A stretch of 64,000 nt of DNA from CAZXWN01 sp964644695 [NCBI: uncultured bacterium] (GTDB taxonomy: Bacteria; UBP4; UBA4092): positions 1-64,000 of the forward strand of contig CAZXWN010000010.1 in the NCBI GenBank assembly GCA_964644695.1. The letters run 5' to 3'. The notes beneath the pieces are model-generated. The model saw nothing but the letters and a program-made list of their open reading frames with translations, had not been told where the DNA came from and made no database searches. Shown here piece by piece: positions 1-8,130 of the stretch. The translations under genes were made by a program, and so were the position numbers. Position 1 is the first letter of the stretch. Each line of letters begins with the position of its first letter.

Positions 1-2
1 GT

Positions 3-53
3 GGCGGTTCCTCTCATGATTTGGTCAGCTCTTGTGGAGGAGGATGTTATTAA
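3..53 (+). CDS. 3' end of an upstream gene (partial)
   Basis: An open frame enters from the left edge and ends at TAA 51-53, giving a C-terminal tail GGSSHDLVSSCGGGCY. The tail is Gly/Cys rich. Its stop overlaps the ATG of the next gene (TAATG), and the ribosome binding site of that gene lies inside it, which is typical of translationally coupled genes. The rest of the gene is outside the window, so no function can be given; a link to the Rhs-type locus further right is only a guess. Confidence 0.35.
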   Translation, partial: GGSSHDLVSSCGGGCY

Positions 54-373
54 TGCCATATTACTTTCTGGAAAAAGGGGAAATGGTTCCTGTAAAAAAT
101 GGCGATATGCTAATGGAGTGCAACAAATACTGTTACTGGGTATTGCTGGATAAGGGTATAGAGGATTGGGATGTAGAAGTAGATGAGTATTCTGATCCGG
201 AGGGAATTTGGGCTTATTTGTTTGTGTTTGATAAAGAAAAACAAAAAATGGTATGGACAATCTCTGATCCACATCCAGATATATTTATGGAAAGCTGTGT
301 TAAGTTGTTGGACGCCTCTCATCCAGACAATATTTGGAATCAATATTGGAAGGGGTGGGAAAATTGCCTTTGA
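53..373 (+). CDS. Small acidic, Trp-rich hypothetical protein
   Basis: 106-residue soluble protein, acidic and rich in Trp and Tyr, with no signal peptide or membrane segment. I chose ATG 53 rather than TTG 32 or ATG 44 because the strong GGAGGAGG site (36-43) lies nine bases before it and because the ATG overlaps the stop of the preceding frame. The stop overlaps the start of the next small gene, so the two are probably translated together. I do not recognise the family. Small acidic genes behind a Rhs-type gene are often immunity proteins, but nothing here proves that. Confidence 0.6.
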   Translation: MPYYFLEKGEMVPVKNGDMLMECNKYCYWVLLDKGIEDWDVEVDEYSDPEGIWAYLFVFDKEKQKMVWTISDPHPDIFMESCVKLLDASHPDNIWNQYWKGWENCL

Positions 374-627
374 GATATCAAAATGGACTGGAAGTCATGG
401 AAGGTGATTTGGTGATAGTGGATTTTCGTATATGCTGTTGGGTTCGATATTATGACGAAGACACGATTACGTTATATTTCCAAAGTAATTCAGGGCCTAT
501 AATGGAGCCCATTAAAAGAGTGAAAGATACACAAGGTCTGTATATGTGTAAACGGGCAGATGACGAGGACAATCCATTTAATGCATGGCTAACAGATACA
601 AGTATGAAGTGGTTGCCCGATGAATAA
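364..627 (+). CDS. Small hypothetical protein, 87 residues
   Basis: Acidic soluble protein, unrecognised. The best start is TTG 364, preceded by a G-rich binding site (about 352-360), giving an N-terminus MPLRYQNGLEVMEGD. An ATG further upstream (334) in the same frame would lie deep inside the previous gene. The start overlaps the end of that gene by ten bases, suggesting coupled translation. The beginning (PLRY, NG, GD, V) looks like a small beta-barrel type protein, but I cannot assign a family. It may form a small operon with the gene before it. Confidence 0.55.
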   Translation: MPLRYQNGLEVMEGDLVIVDFRICCWVRYYDEDTITLYFQSNSGPIMEPIKRVKDTQGLYMCKRADDEDNPFNAWLTDTSMKWLPDE

Positions 628-674
628 AAGCAGGGCACTGTTGATGGTAAAACGCTTATATCAATAGGAGATAG

Positions 675-1031
675 ATGTTTATGTATCCATTTGTTTATCC
701 GTTTATTATGTTTTTTGTTTTTCAAATAATCTTTCTCACATTTTGTTGGTCAGTCTATATATCCGAGTTCCGCTATTTGAAAAAGAACTATCCTTTGCAA
801 GGAGATAAGTCATTAAGTTTTCGGAAGTATCAATCTATATTTAATACGGTGCGTTTGTTTTCACAAGATAAACGAGGTGAGTTTTATCAACAGATTGATG
901 AGATATATCCTGGTGCATCCCAGAAAATTGAGGCCAGGCGCAAGAAGAGTCGTGAAATTATTTTTATAATTTTTTCAGTTTTTTTAATTTTTTGGCTTAT
1001 GTGCGGTATATATGTTGTTTTACATAAATAA
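675..1031 (+). CDS. Small two-helix membrane protein, copy 1
   Basis: 118 residues: a hydrophobic helix at about residues 5-30, a basic hydrophilic middle of about 60 residues (YPGASQKIEARRKKSRE), then a second helix at about 95-115. The shape is a hairpin membrane protein with a cytoplasmic loop. An AGGAG site at 666-670 serves either ATG 675 (spacing 4) or ATG 681 (spacing 10). The next gene is a clear paralogue. Function unknown; tandem small membrane proteins beside a toxin-like locus could be immunity proteins, which is inference only. Confidence 0.6.
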   Translation: MFMYPFVYPFIMFFVFQIIFLTFCWSVYISEFRYLKKNYPLQGDKSLSFRKYQSIFNTVRLFSQDKRGEFYQQIDEIYPGASQKIEARRKKSREIIFIIFSVFLIFWLMCGIYVVLHK

Positions 1032-1399
1032 TGCTGGATTAGGATTGGTGTGGACAGACTTGTAAAAGGCTTGTATTGACAGGAGATAGATGTTTATGGA
1101 GCCATTTGATTATCTGATTATTATATTCCTTGTTTTTCAAGTAATATTTATTACATCTTGTTGGTTGTTCTATATATCCGAGTTCTGCGATTTGAAAAAG
1201 AACTATCCTTTGCAAGGAGGTAAGCCGTTAAGTTTTTGGAAGTATCAATTTTTATTTAATACGGTGTATTTATTTCCAAGAGGTAAACTAGGTGAGTTTT
1301 ACCAGCAGATTGATGAGATATATCCTGGTGCATCCCAGAAAATTGAGGCCAGGCGCAAGAAGAGTCGTGAAATTATTTTTATAATTTTTTCAGTTTTTT
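876..1399 (+). repeat. Direct repeat from a tandem gene duplication
   Basis: Bases 876-984 and 1291-1399 match over 109 bases with two differences, at an offset of 415. The flanking parts of the two genes are also related but clearly diverged. This is the conserved core of a tandem duplication. Confidence 0.85.
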
Positions 1400-1449
1400 C
1401 GTTTTTTTGGTTTGTATGTGTATATAGTGTGTTGTTTTTAAGTAAATAA
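1090..1449 (+). CDS. Small two-helix membrane protein, copy 2
   Basis: 119-residue paralogue of the preceding gene, with the same two helices and the same basic central loop. The upstream motif is identical (AGGAGATAGATGTTTATG), so both copies carry the same start ambiguity (ATG 1090 or 1096). The last third of the gene is almost identical to copy 1 in DNA, whereas the first two thirds and the last helix have diverged, which suggests gene conversion or selection on the central loop. Function unknown. Confidence 0.6.
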   Translation: MFMEPFDYLIIIFLVFQVIFITSCWLFYISEFCDLKKNYPLQGGKPLSFWKYQFLFNTVYLFPRGKLGEFYQQIDEIYPGASQKIEARRKKSREIIFIIFSVFSFFWFVCVYSVLFLSK

Positions 1450-1540
1450 TACTGGATTAAGACTATGCGTTTGCGGTATGCACTAATTTAGTTCTTTTTT
1501 GAAAACCAACTCTGATGAAATATTGAGGATTCTCTGATCC

Positions 1541-1683
1541 TGTTCTTGTCCTTAGCTCCCCGCCTTTTCAAGGAGGGGTCCGGCGAAGCCGGGGGGTGGT
1601 TAGTTCTTCTCAATCCCCCCAAACTTTCCCATCCCATTCCTATCGGACCCATAGGACCTATAAGACCTATTGGACCTATCACC
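1541..1683 (+). repeat. Composite intergenic repeat, copy A1
   Basis: A GC-rich hairpin module (1556-1579, CTCCCCGCCTTTTCAAGGAG with flanking G-run) is followed by a GGGGTGGTTAG motif and then by a 9-base minisatellite (1639-1683, unit near CCTATNGGA, five units). The same modules in the same order occur at 23324-23461. Partial hairpin modules occur at 9247, 20538 and 47102. It lies in non-coding DNA after the paired membrane genes. The open frames that cross it look collagen-like only because of the 9-base period. Confidence 0.8.
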
Positions 1684-1691
1684 CACCCTCA

Positions 1692-1751
1692 CATCTTGAC
1701 ATCCCTGCCCACTCTGTTTCTTCAAACGAACCATATACGAAGGGGGAACGA
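1692..1751 (+). repeat. Second intergenic repeat family, copy B1
   Basis: This stretch (CTTGACATCCC ... AAACGAACCATATACGAAGG) matches the reverse complement of 31974-32030 over almost its whole length. Shorter relatives (AACGAAGCAGATACGAAGG) lie at 47930 and 24643. It directly follows repeat A1. No gene is visible. Confidence 0.7.
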
Positions 1752-2114
1752 CCCTCACATGGTCCCCCTGTTTCAGGTGATTACTCTGAATTTCTATCCG
1801 GCACCCCACCCCCGTGCACTCCTCCGTGAATACTTCGTTTTTTCCCTGCCTCCGCCTCACAATATCCTCATTTTCAAACCATCGGGGTCAGCCCCTGAAT
1901 TCGATTCAAAAACTGCTCTTTTATGGAAATCACTTTTCTGATCACATTTGCATTTAATCTATGAAGCGTTTTAATAAAATTTATTCAGGGTGTGGAAGTA
2001 AATATCTGTAATTGAACATGACTTTTCGATGAGATTATAATTTTCCATGAAATTTTTTAAAATTCAGTTTAACCCATTAAATCAATGGTATTTAGATGTT
2101 TTATGGATTTAAAA

Positions 2115-2204
2115 CTTGACATCTAAAAAATATTAAAAAAATACTGTTGACAGTGATGGATAACTCATGATAAAAATTACCTCGGAAAACTATACTGGGA
2201 GGTA
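2115..2204 (+). repeat. Promoter/leader repeat, copy 1
   Basis: This segment matches 8032-8122 at most positions, including CATGACAT/CTTGACAT, TAAAAAATATT, TTGACA, GATAACTCATGATAAAAATT, CCTCGG and AAACTATA. Here it leads into the GGGAGGT site and ATG of the large gene; the second copy has lost both. Confidence 0.75.
2147..2174 (+). promoter_or_regulatory. Candidate sigma-70-type promoter of the Rhs gene
   Basis: TTGACA at 2147-2152 is a perfect -35 box; GATAAA at 2169-2174 is a weak -10 box at 16 bases spacing. Both are kept in the duplicated copy (TTGACA at 8064-8069). The -10 assignment is uncertain. Confidence 0.45.
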
Positions 2205-2209
2205 ATACC

Positions 2210-3049
2210 ATGAGCTGTCACTATTTACAAAAAAAAGAATACGGGTATTTTAATGTCAAAAATCTAAAGACTTGGGCGGCAACCTGCGTCTTGACGGGCT
2301 GTTTGATTTGTAGTGTGATAGGACAAACGGCCTCAGATTTAATGAGTCAGGGGTTGGCTTCCATCCAGAATAAGGATTATAAGGGAGCTGTTAGTAAATT
2401 ACAGGACGCTTATAAATCTGCTCCCGATGGAACTGAAAAAGATAAGGCTCAGTTCTACCTCCTGAAAGCATATTTAAAGTCTGGAGATGAAAAAACTGCT
2501 GTCAATGAATTAGCCGCATTGAAACAGAGGAGCCCCAAATCTCCCGCATTGGATGATGCGTTATTCTTTTTTGCTCATGAGCTGTTTGAGAACCAAGGCC
2601 AGTATGATAAATCCAAACCCTATTTGGATGAATTATTAACCCAATATCCTTCCAGTGATTATGTCGATAAAGCCTTGTTCCAGCGGATGCGTGTTGCCGA
2701 CCGAGAAAAAGACTTTACCAAAGTTGAAGAGTGTTTTAATAAGCTTAATAACGAACATGCGTCTAGTTCCGTAATGGCGGCCGCTACGTTGCGGTATGCC
2801 GAATCCCTCCGGAATGTTAAAGGGGATCCCAAATCAGCGGAGAAGTTCTACCGGAAAGTCGTTGCGGATTATCCCGCCTCTGCCTATGCTCCCCAAGCCC
2901 AATTAGGTATTGCAGAGTTATGGTGTTATACCCTGACCGGTGAATATGGCGTTTCAAACCCAAGAAAAGGGATAGATGAAGCCCAGAAAATTGTCGATAA
3001 ATGGCCTGGGAGCTCAGGCAAAATGTCATCAGGTGATGGCGTTAAATAA
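2210..3049 (+). CDS. TPR-rich N-terminal part of a Rhs protein, cut by a frameshift
   Basis: 279 residues: a long basic N-region, a hydrophobic signal segment (about residues 22-40, ending near GQTA) and then TPR or TolA-like repeats typical of YbgF/BamD-like proteins (YPSSDYVDKALFQ, YPASAYAPQAQLG). GGGAGGT (2197-2203) gives a well-spaced site for ATG 2210. The TPR pattern continues in a second frame that opens at 2976, so this is the N-terminal part of one protein of about 1,900 residues. The break lies between about 3009 and 3020; after it the frame reads ten foreign codons and stops. A point deletion or insertion, an assembly error, or less likely programmed +1 shifting could explain it. 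Confidence 0.8.
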   Translation: MSCHYLQKKEYGYFNVKNLKTWAATCVLTGCLICSVIGQTASDLMSQGLASIQNKDYKGAVSKLQDAYKSAPDGTEKDKAQFYLLKAYLKSGDEKTAVNELAALKQRSPKSPALDDALFFFAHELFENQGQYDKSKPYLDELLTQYPSSDYVDKALFQRMRVADREKDFTKVEECFNKLNNEHASSSVMAAATLRYAESLRNVKGDPKSAEKFYRKVVADYPASAYAPQAQLGIAELWCYTLTGEYGVSNPRKGIDEAQKIVDKWPGSSGKMSSGDGVK

Positions 3050-6000
3050 CTGTGGTAAATATGACCAAGCTCAAAAAGTAGCAGAGTCCATTCTCAGTCA
3101 ATATACCTATTCAGAAAACTCTATTCAGTATAGCCATGCCTTGTACAGCAAGGCTTTTTTAGAGTATATGCAGGGACATGGAGATAAGGCTTTAGCCGGA
3201 TATCAGAAGATGGTAGATGAATACCCTGATTGTGCCAATGCAGCAGAGGCCTATCGTGAGATTGCGCGTCTTTATTATTTTGATGGAAAACTGGATGAGG
3301 CAAAAGCCACTGTTGAAAAACTGATTGCAAAATGTCCTAAAAGTCCTTTAATTGATACAGCGAAAGAAGAACTGGCCTTATTAAATCAAAAGATAAATTA
3401 TCGAAATACAAAAACAGCTGAAGCCAAACAGGAAAAAGTTGTAGAACTATCTTCTAATTTATGTGGACCTGTGGCGGTACAGCTGCTTCTCTCTCATTAT
3501 GGAATTAACGAAGATTTGAAGGCGATTGCTCAAAAAGCTGAACACGATCCGGCCGAAGGAACCAGTTTTGCCGGATTAGCACAGGCCTTGAAAGAATATG
3601 GATTCCAAGCACAAGGATACAAGCTTTCACACAAAGCATTAACCAAAATGGCTTATCCCGTAATTGTTCAGCTAAATCACCGACAGAAAGACCATTTTGT
3701 TGTTTTAGAAAAAATGGATGAACGGGGAGCAAGATTTTCTGACTACCAAGGTGTTCATCAGGTCATGGAAAACAAGGAATTTAAGTACCAGTGGACAGGA
3801 TATGCTCTAGCTGTTACGCCCTCAAAACGGGTGAAAGAATCGACGGCCTCTCGTTTTATTCCAATATCAGGGCAGAAACTGACACAAAAACTAATGGAAA
3901 CAGTTATGGGTGGGAATCAGCTTCCTTCACCCTGCAATCGTCCTTGTCCTAATAATCATGTTCCTCCTAGCTGTCCAAAATGTAATTCCGGTCCCAATGG
4001 TAATGCTCAAGGTGGATATAATCCAGGAATGATGCCATCAATGTGGACAGACGAAAATGGTAATAAGTATGAAGTTAATCCGATTGATGGAAGCACAAAG
4101 ATGACAATGACAATTGGTGGTGGAGCTACTAATGCTGTGGGAGGAGGCTCTGGTAATAGTGCTACATCCTTATCTGTTAGCATGGCTAACGGGTGGGCAC
4201 ATACTACTTTTCCAGAGATGGCATTAAGAAATATTCCAGGTGTAGGGAGCATTGTTGTAAATAGATCTTATTCCTCCAGCCGCCACAATAATGATGTTAA
4301 TGATCATTATGGGGATTTCGGTCGTGAAACTCCCTGGGGGACAAAATGGACTTTCAATATAGCGACCTTCTTACTGTTTATTGATGGGGATTTATATTGG
4401 ATAGATGATATTGGGAATAGTTATTGTTTTACTTTGCAAGGTTCTGTTTATAAACCCTTAAGTCGCTATGGTTTGACTCAGTGGTTTACGGTCAGCGGAA
4501 GTGATTATACCCTGAATAAACAGGACGGTAGTCGGTATGTGTTCCATCGGATAGGTACCAGTGATTATGCTCGTTTGGAAAAGATGATCACACTCAGTAA
4601 TGTCACTGTATCCTGTGAATATACTTCAGATACCTCTCGTTATTTGAGTGCCTTGGCAGCAAACGAAACAACCAAACTGACCTTTGGCTATACCAATGGT
4701 AAGTTGACCAGTATTACGGATCCATTTAATAGAGTTGTTAACTATTGGTATGACTCTCAAGGTGATTTGGTACGAATAGAAGATCCTGATGGTTATAGCA
4801 TGTATTATCTTTATAATAGTTTAAGCCAGATAACAGCTACTCGGGATAGTTATAGTGCCGGTAGCATTAATATATACACATACACCTATGGAACAACGAC
4901 TTCACAGATGGATGACCACTGGACCCCTCGGTGTATTGCCATAACCGATTGTTTGGGAAATAGAACCGAGTTTACAGGCAGTCGGTGGTGGGGAGAACAC
5001 TCCGTAGTTATGAAAGATTCTACTGGGACTTTGGTGAAAAATGGTATAACCTACCATTTCAACAATGTGTGGGATAAACTTCTTTATCATACCTATGATA
5101 ATCAGACTTTAATCCGGTATATCTGGGCCGGGAATGATCCTACTGGATATGGTCAGATTACCGCAACTTATGATATGGTTGGTCATTCCAAATTTTATAT
5201 GGTTGACTCAACATATGGATCTACGACTGCATATTATGATGAAACAGGTTTGAAAGCATATTCATATTATGACAATACATTACATGTCATTACTTGTGCA
5301 ATAAATGAAGCAGGTAACAAGACTTTTTATGAATACAACAATTTAAGATTGCTTACCTTAATCATTGGTCCAACGGGTGAACGTACCCAACTGAAGTATG
5401 ATAGTTATGGGAATCTAACGTGTTCGATTGATCCTTTAGGTCAAGTAAGTGAATCCATTTATGACAGTCAGGGTATTTATCTTTTAATGCAGATATCTCC
5501 CAGTAAGGCTACAACTCATTTCTATTATGACAGTTGGGGGCGGCAGACTGCTGTAAAAAATCCTAAAGGATATATCTCTTCCTTTGGTTATGACACGATG
5601 CATCGTTTGATTTGGTCTAGAGATGCTTTAGGTGGATTGACCCAAACCGAATATTATGTAAATGGTTTGGTAAAAAAAGTTACAGATGCAAGGAATTATA
5701 CAACAGAATATGAATATGACCTGCGTAATAGGTTGACTAAAGAGATATATGCATCGGGAAAATATACCCAATATTGGTATGACTCTTTAGATAGAACCAC
5801 TTGCAAACGAGATTCAAGTGGTCAAAAAAGTTATATCACTTATGACAATTGGGGACATTATAGCACTCGTTACTATGAGTCTGGGACGACTTACAGCTAT
5901 TCTTATGATTCAGTAGGGCAGTTGATTTCTTTATCAGACCACCATATAGGTGGAAATCATTCCTTTAGCTATGATTCATTTGGTCAGACCACTTCATATC

Positions 6001-8030
6001 AAAACCCTTGGGGGACGACTACCTATACCTATGATACCTATGGTCGTAGAATTGGATTAAAGGATCCAGATGGAAATACCTATGAGTATATCTATGATTT
6101 TGTCGACCGATTATTTATGGTTCATAATTTTACCCTTGACCAATTTACGATGTATTCCTATGACTCCATTGGAAGACGAAGCATGGAGATCTATCCAAAT
6201 GGGTTAATAACTACTTATGAGTTTGATACCTGTGGGTGTGGCTCTCGAGTTACCAATAATCAAATCTATAAACCTACAGATAGCTTTAACCGGACATCCC
6301 TGGGCGTGAACTGGACTACGACTGGGACTTTGTCAATTGAGACGAATAGATTAAAAACAGGCGGAACAGCTTTAGCCATATATACTATGGGAGGCTCGTT
6401 CAGTGATGTTACGGTGGAAAGTTCAATAATAGTTACTGATAATGCCAGTAGTAAAAATGGATATTTGGTTCATGGATATAGTACGGGAATTTACGGGCCA
6501 AGCTTTAGATATGCGGGATATGACCACGGTTCTGGTGTGCTTAAAATCGGCCATAAAAATATCAATGATAGTACGATATATGTGGATATCAGCACTACTA
6601 TAGGTTGGGCATCCGGGATACCGTTACGAGTAAAGGCGACTGCTTCTGGTCCAACGACATCCTTATGGATGTTGGAACCCTCAGGATATGAGAAGAAACT
6701 GTCGTATGTTTTTAGCAGTTCAAAAGCAGGTACCACTGGTTTATTTAGCAACGCCGCTATTAGCCAATTCGATGATTTTATCTTGAATAACAATACGACA
6801 CTGGTAGCTCGATATGCGTATGACTATGATGCCAATGGAAATCGTATCTCTGTTACAGATAAGAATTATTTATCAACCTACTATTCTTATGACAGCCTCA
6901 ATCGGTTGGTCTATGAAAATCGAGCTGGGGTATACACCCGGAGCTATGGTTACGACTCCGTAGGCAACCGCATCTGGATGTATAACGGAACTTCTACCAC
7001 CTCTTATACCTATAACAACCTCAATCAGTTGCTTTCAGATGGAAGTAAGAATTATTCCTATGATTCCTGTGGCAATTTAATTCAGAAAGATTGGGGTGAC
7101 AGTGGTTGGACATATGGATGGAATGAAGACAATATGATGACATCTGTTTATCCTCCCTCAGGGGGATGGGTTAGTTATCTTTATGACTCTTTTGGCAAGC
7201 GAGTTCAAAAGGCGGGAAGTACTATAAATGGAACTAAGGCTGTTCGGTATTTTTATGACGGCATTAATGTTTTATTGGAAAAAGTTTCCACTCAAGGATC
7301 TGAGGCGGGTTGGCTGAATTTTCAGACACAGGCAGCTTATACCCTGGCTCCAAGTGAAACAAGTCAGATTATCTCTGTGAAAAAAGCAGATGGGTCAAAT
7401 TTGTTCTATCATTATGACCCGATTGGTAATGTGATTCTTATTTCCGACCTGAGTGGAGATACTACTGCTGGATATTACCAGGAAGGTTTTGGTAATGTGA
7501 TGCAGACAGTGGGCAGTGCGGACAATAACTATCATCTGACCACTAAAGAATTAGATCCAGATACCGGATTTTATTATTTCTATGCTCGCTGGTACGACCC
7601 TGAAACAGGACGGTTTATTAGCGAAGACCCTATTAGAAATCTTAATAGATACTATTATGTTGACAATAAACCCCTGACTTTTGTGGACTACATGGGGTTG
7701 GTTGGCTGTACCCCAAAAGCAATGGAAGACTATGCTAATTGTCAAGGTAATAAGCATCCTGGTTATGATAAATGGAAACATTGTTATATTAGCTGCCATC
7801 TTAATCGATGTTTACTGACATTATTCCCTCTTATTACCATTGATATTGGAATAGTACATGAGTTTCTCGGGTGGGAAGATGGTCTAGATGGATCATTTGG
7901 TGATATGTACTCAAACATGACTGGTATAAAGTGCTCTCGGATTTTTTTTCGTTCATGTGAATCCTGTTGTGATAAAAGGAATCCAAGTCAAAAGACAGTT
8001 GATAACATTTGGAAGGCTCGCGGATTTTAA
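2976..8030 (+). CDS. TPR / C39-peptidase-like / Rhs-repeat protein (main part)
   Basis: About 1,680 residues continuing the preceding frame; the nominal ATG 2976 has no ribosome site and is probably not a real start. TPRs run to about residue 130. A C39-peptidase-like domain (about 150-275) has candidate Cys in NLCGP, His in DHFVV and Asp in FSDYQ. A Cys/Pro-rich linker follows (about 310-345), then a Rhs N-terminal region (about 405) and a long YD/Rhs shell (about 560-1540). The shell is interrupted at about 1100-1270 by a jelly-roll-like domain (DSFNRTSLGVNW). The Rhs core ends with YYFYARWYDPETGRFISEDP, followed by DYMGL in place of the usual DPxGL. The last 110 residues are a unique Cys-rich tip, the usual place for a toxin. 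Probably exported and self-processed; function inferred. Confidence 0.85.
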   Translation: MKPRKLSINGLGAQAKCHQVMALNNCGKYDQAQKVAESILSQYTYSENSIQYSHALYSKAFLEYMQGHGDKALAGYQKMVDEYPDCANAAEAYREIARLYYFDGKLDEAKATVEKLIAKCPKSPLIDTAKEELALLNQKINYRNTKTAEAKQEKVVELSSNLCGPVAVQLLLSHYGINEDLKAIAQKAEHDPAEGTSFAGLAQALKEYGFQAQGYKLSHKALTKMAYPVIVQLNHRQKDHFVVLEKMDERGARFSDYQGVHQVMENKEFKYQWTGYALAVTPSKRVKESTASRFIPISGQKLTQKLMETVMGGNQLPSPCNRPCPNNHVPPSCPKCNSGPNGNAQGGYNPGMMPSMWTDENGNKYEVNPIDGSTKMTMTIGGGATNAVGGGSGNSATSLSVSMANGWAHTTFPEMALRNIPGVGSIVVNRSYSSSRHNNDVNDHYGDFGRETPWGTKWTFNIATFLLFIDGDLYWIDDIGNSYCFTLQGSVYKPLSRYGLTQWFTVSGSDYTLNKQDGSRYVFHRIGTSDYARLEKMITLSNVTVSCEYTSDTSRYLSALAANETTKLTFGYTNGKLTSITDPFNRVVNYWYDSQGDLVRIEDPDGYSMYYLYNSLSQITATRDSYSAGSINIYTYTYGTTTSQMDDHWTPRCIAITDCLGNRTEFTGSRWWGEHSVVMKDSTGTLVKNGITYHFNNVWDKLLYHTYDNQTLIRYIWAGNDPTGYGQITATYDMVGHSKFYMVDSTYGSTTAYYDETGLKAYSYYDNTLHVITCAINEAGNKTFYEYNNLRLLTLIIGPTGERTQLKYDSYGNLTCSIDPLGQVSESIYDSQGIYLLMQISPSKATTHFYYDSWGRQTAVKNPKGYISSFGYDTMHRLIWSRDALGGLTQTEYYVNGLVKKVTDARNYTTEYEYDLRNRLTKEIYASGKYTQYWYDSLDRTTCKRDSSGQKSYITYDNWGHYSTRYYESGTTYSYSYDSVGQLISLSDHHIGGNHSFSYDSFGQTTSYQNPWGTTTYTYDTYGRRIGLKDPDGNTYEYIYDFVDRLFMVHNFTLDQFTMYSYDSIGRRSMEIYPNGLITTYEFDTCGCGSRVTNNQIYKPTDSFNRTSLGVNWTTTGTLSIETNRLKTGGTALAIYTMGGSFSDVTVESSIIVTDNASSKNGYLVHGYSTGIYGPSFRYAGYDHGSGVLKIGHKNINDSTIYVDISTTIGWASGIPLRVKATASGPTTSLWMLEPSGYEKKLSYVFSSSKAGTTGLFSNAAISQFDDFILNNNTTLVARYAYDYDANGNRISVTDKNYLSTYYSYDSLNRLVYENRAGVYTRSYGYDSVGNRIWMYNGTSTTSYTYNNLNQLLSDGSKNYSYDSCGNLIQKDWGDSGWTYGWNEDNMMTSVYPPSGGWVSYLYDSFGKRVQKAGSTINGTKAVRYFYDGINVLLEKVSTQGSEAGWLNFQTQAAYTLAPSETSQIISVKKADGSNLFYHYDPIGNVILISDLSGDTTAGYYQEGFGNVMQTVGSADNNYHLTTKELDPDTGFYYFYARWYDPETGRFISEDPIRNLNRYYYVDNKPLTFVDYMGLVGCTPKAMEDYANCQGNKHPGYDKWKHCYISCHLNRCLLTLFPLITIDIGIVHEFLGWEDGLDGSFGDMYSNMTGIKCSRIFFRSCESCCDKRNPSQKTVDNIWKARGF

Positions 8031-8031
8031 T

Positions 8032-8122
8032 CATGACATGTAAAAAATATTGAAAAAGCAAATTTGACATTGATAGATAACTCATGATAAAAATTGCCTC
8101 GGGAAACTATATTGACTGGTAA
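8032..8122 (+). repeat. Promoter/leader repeat, copy 2
   Basis: Second copy of the leader found before the Rhs gene (2115-2204). TTGACA 8064-8069 and the GATAACTCATGATAAAAATT block are kept. The ribosome site and ATG are degraded to GACTGGT and ATT. It begins immediately after the Rhs stop codon. Confidence 0.75.
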
Positions 8123-8130
8123 GACTATTA

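Larger units (their letters stand above)
1450..2209. other. Gene-free stretch with repeats and a promoter region
   Basis: Apart from repeats A1 and B1, this 760-base gap holds no convincing gene. The right half (1940-2200) is strongly AT-rich. Its last 90 bases are duplicated at 8032-8122 and contain the presumed promoter of the large Rhs gene. Confidence 0.6.

Noticed and set aside
1636-1683. CRISPR-like repeat in the minisatellite
   Set aside because: Units are only 9 bases, contiguous and without spacers.
1546-1941. Open frame with Gly-Pro/Ile repeats (collagen-like)
   Set aside because: It comes from the 9-base minisatellite and GC-rich repeats, has no ribosome site, and the same repeat at 23324 is in another context.
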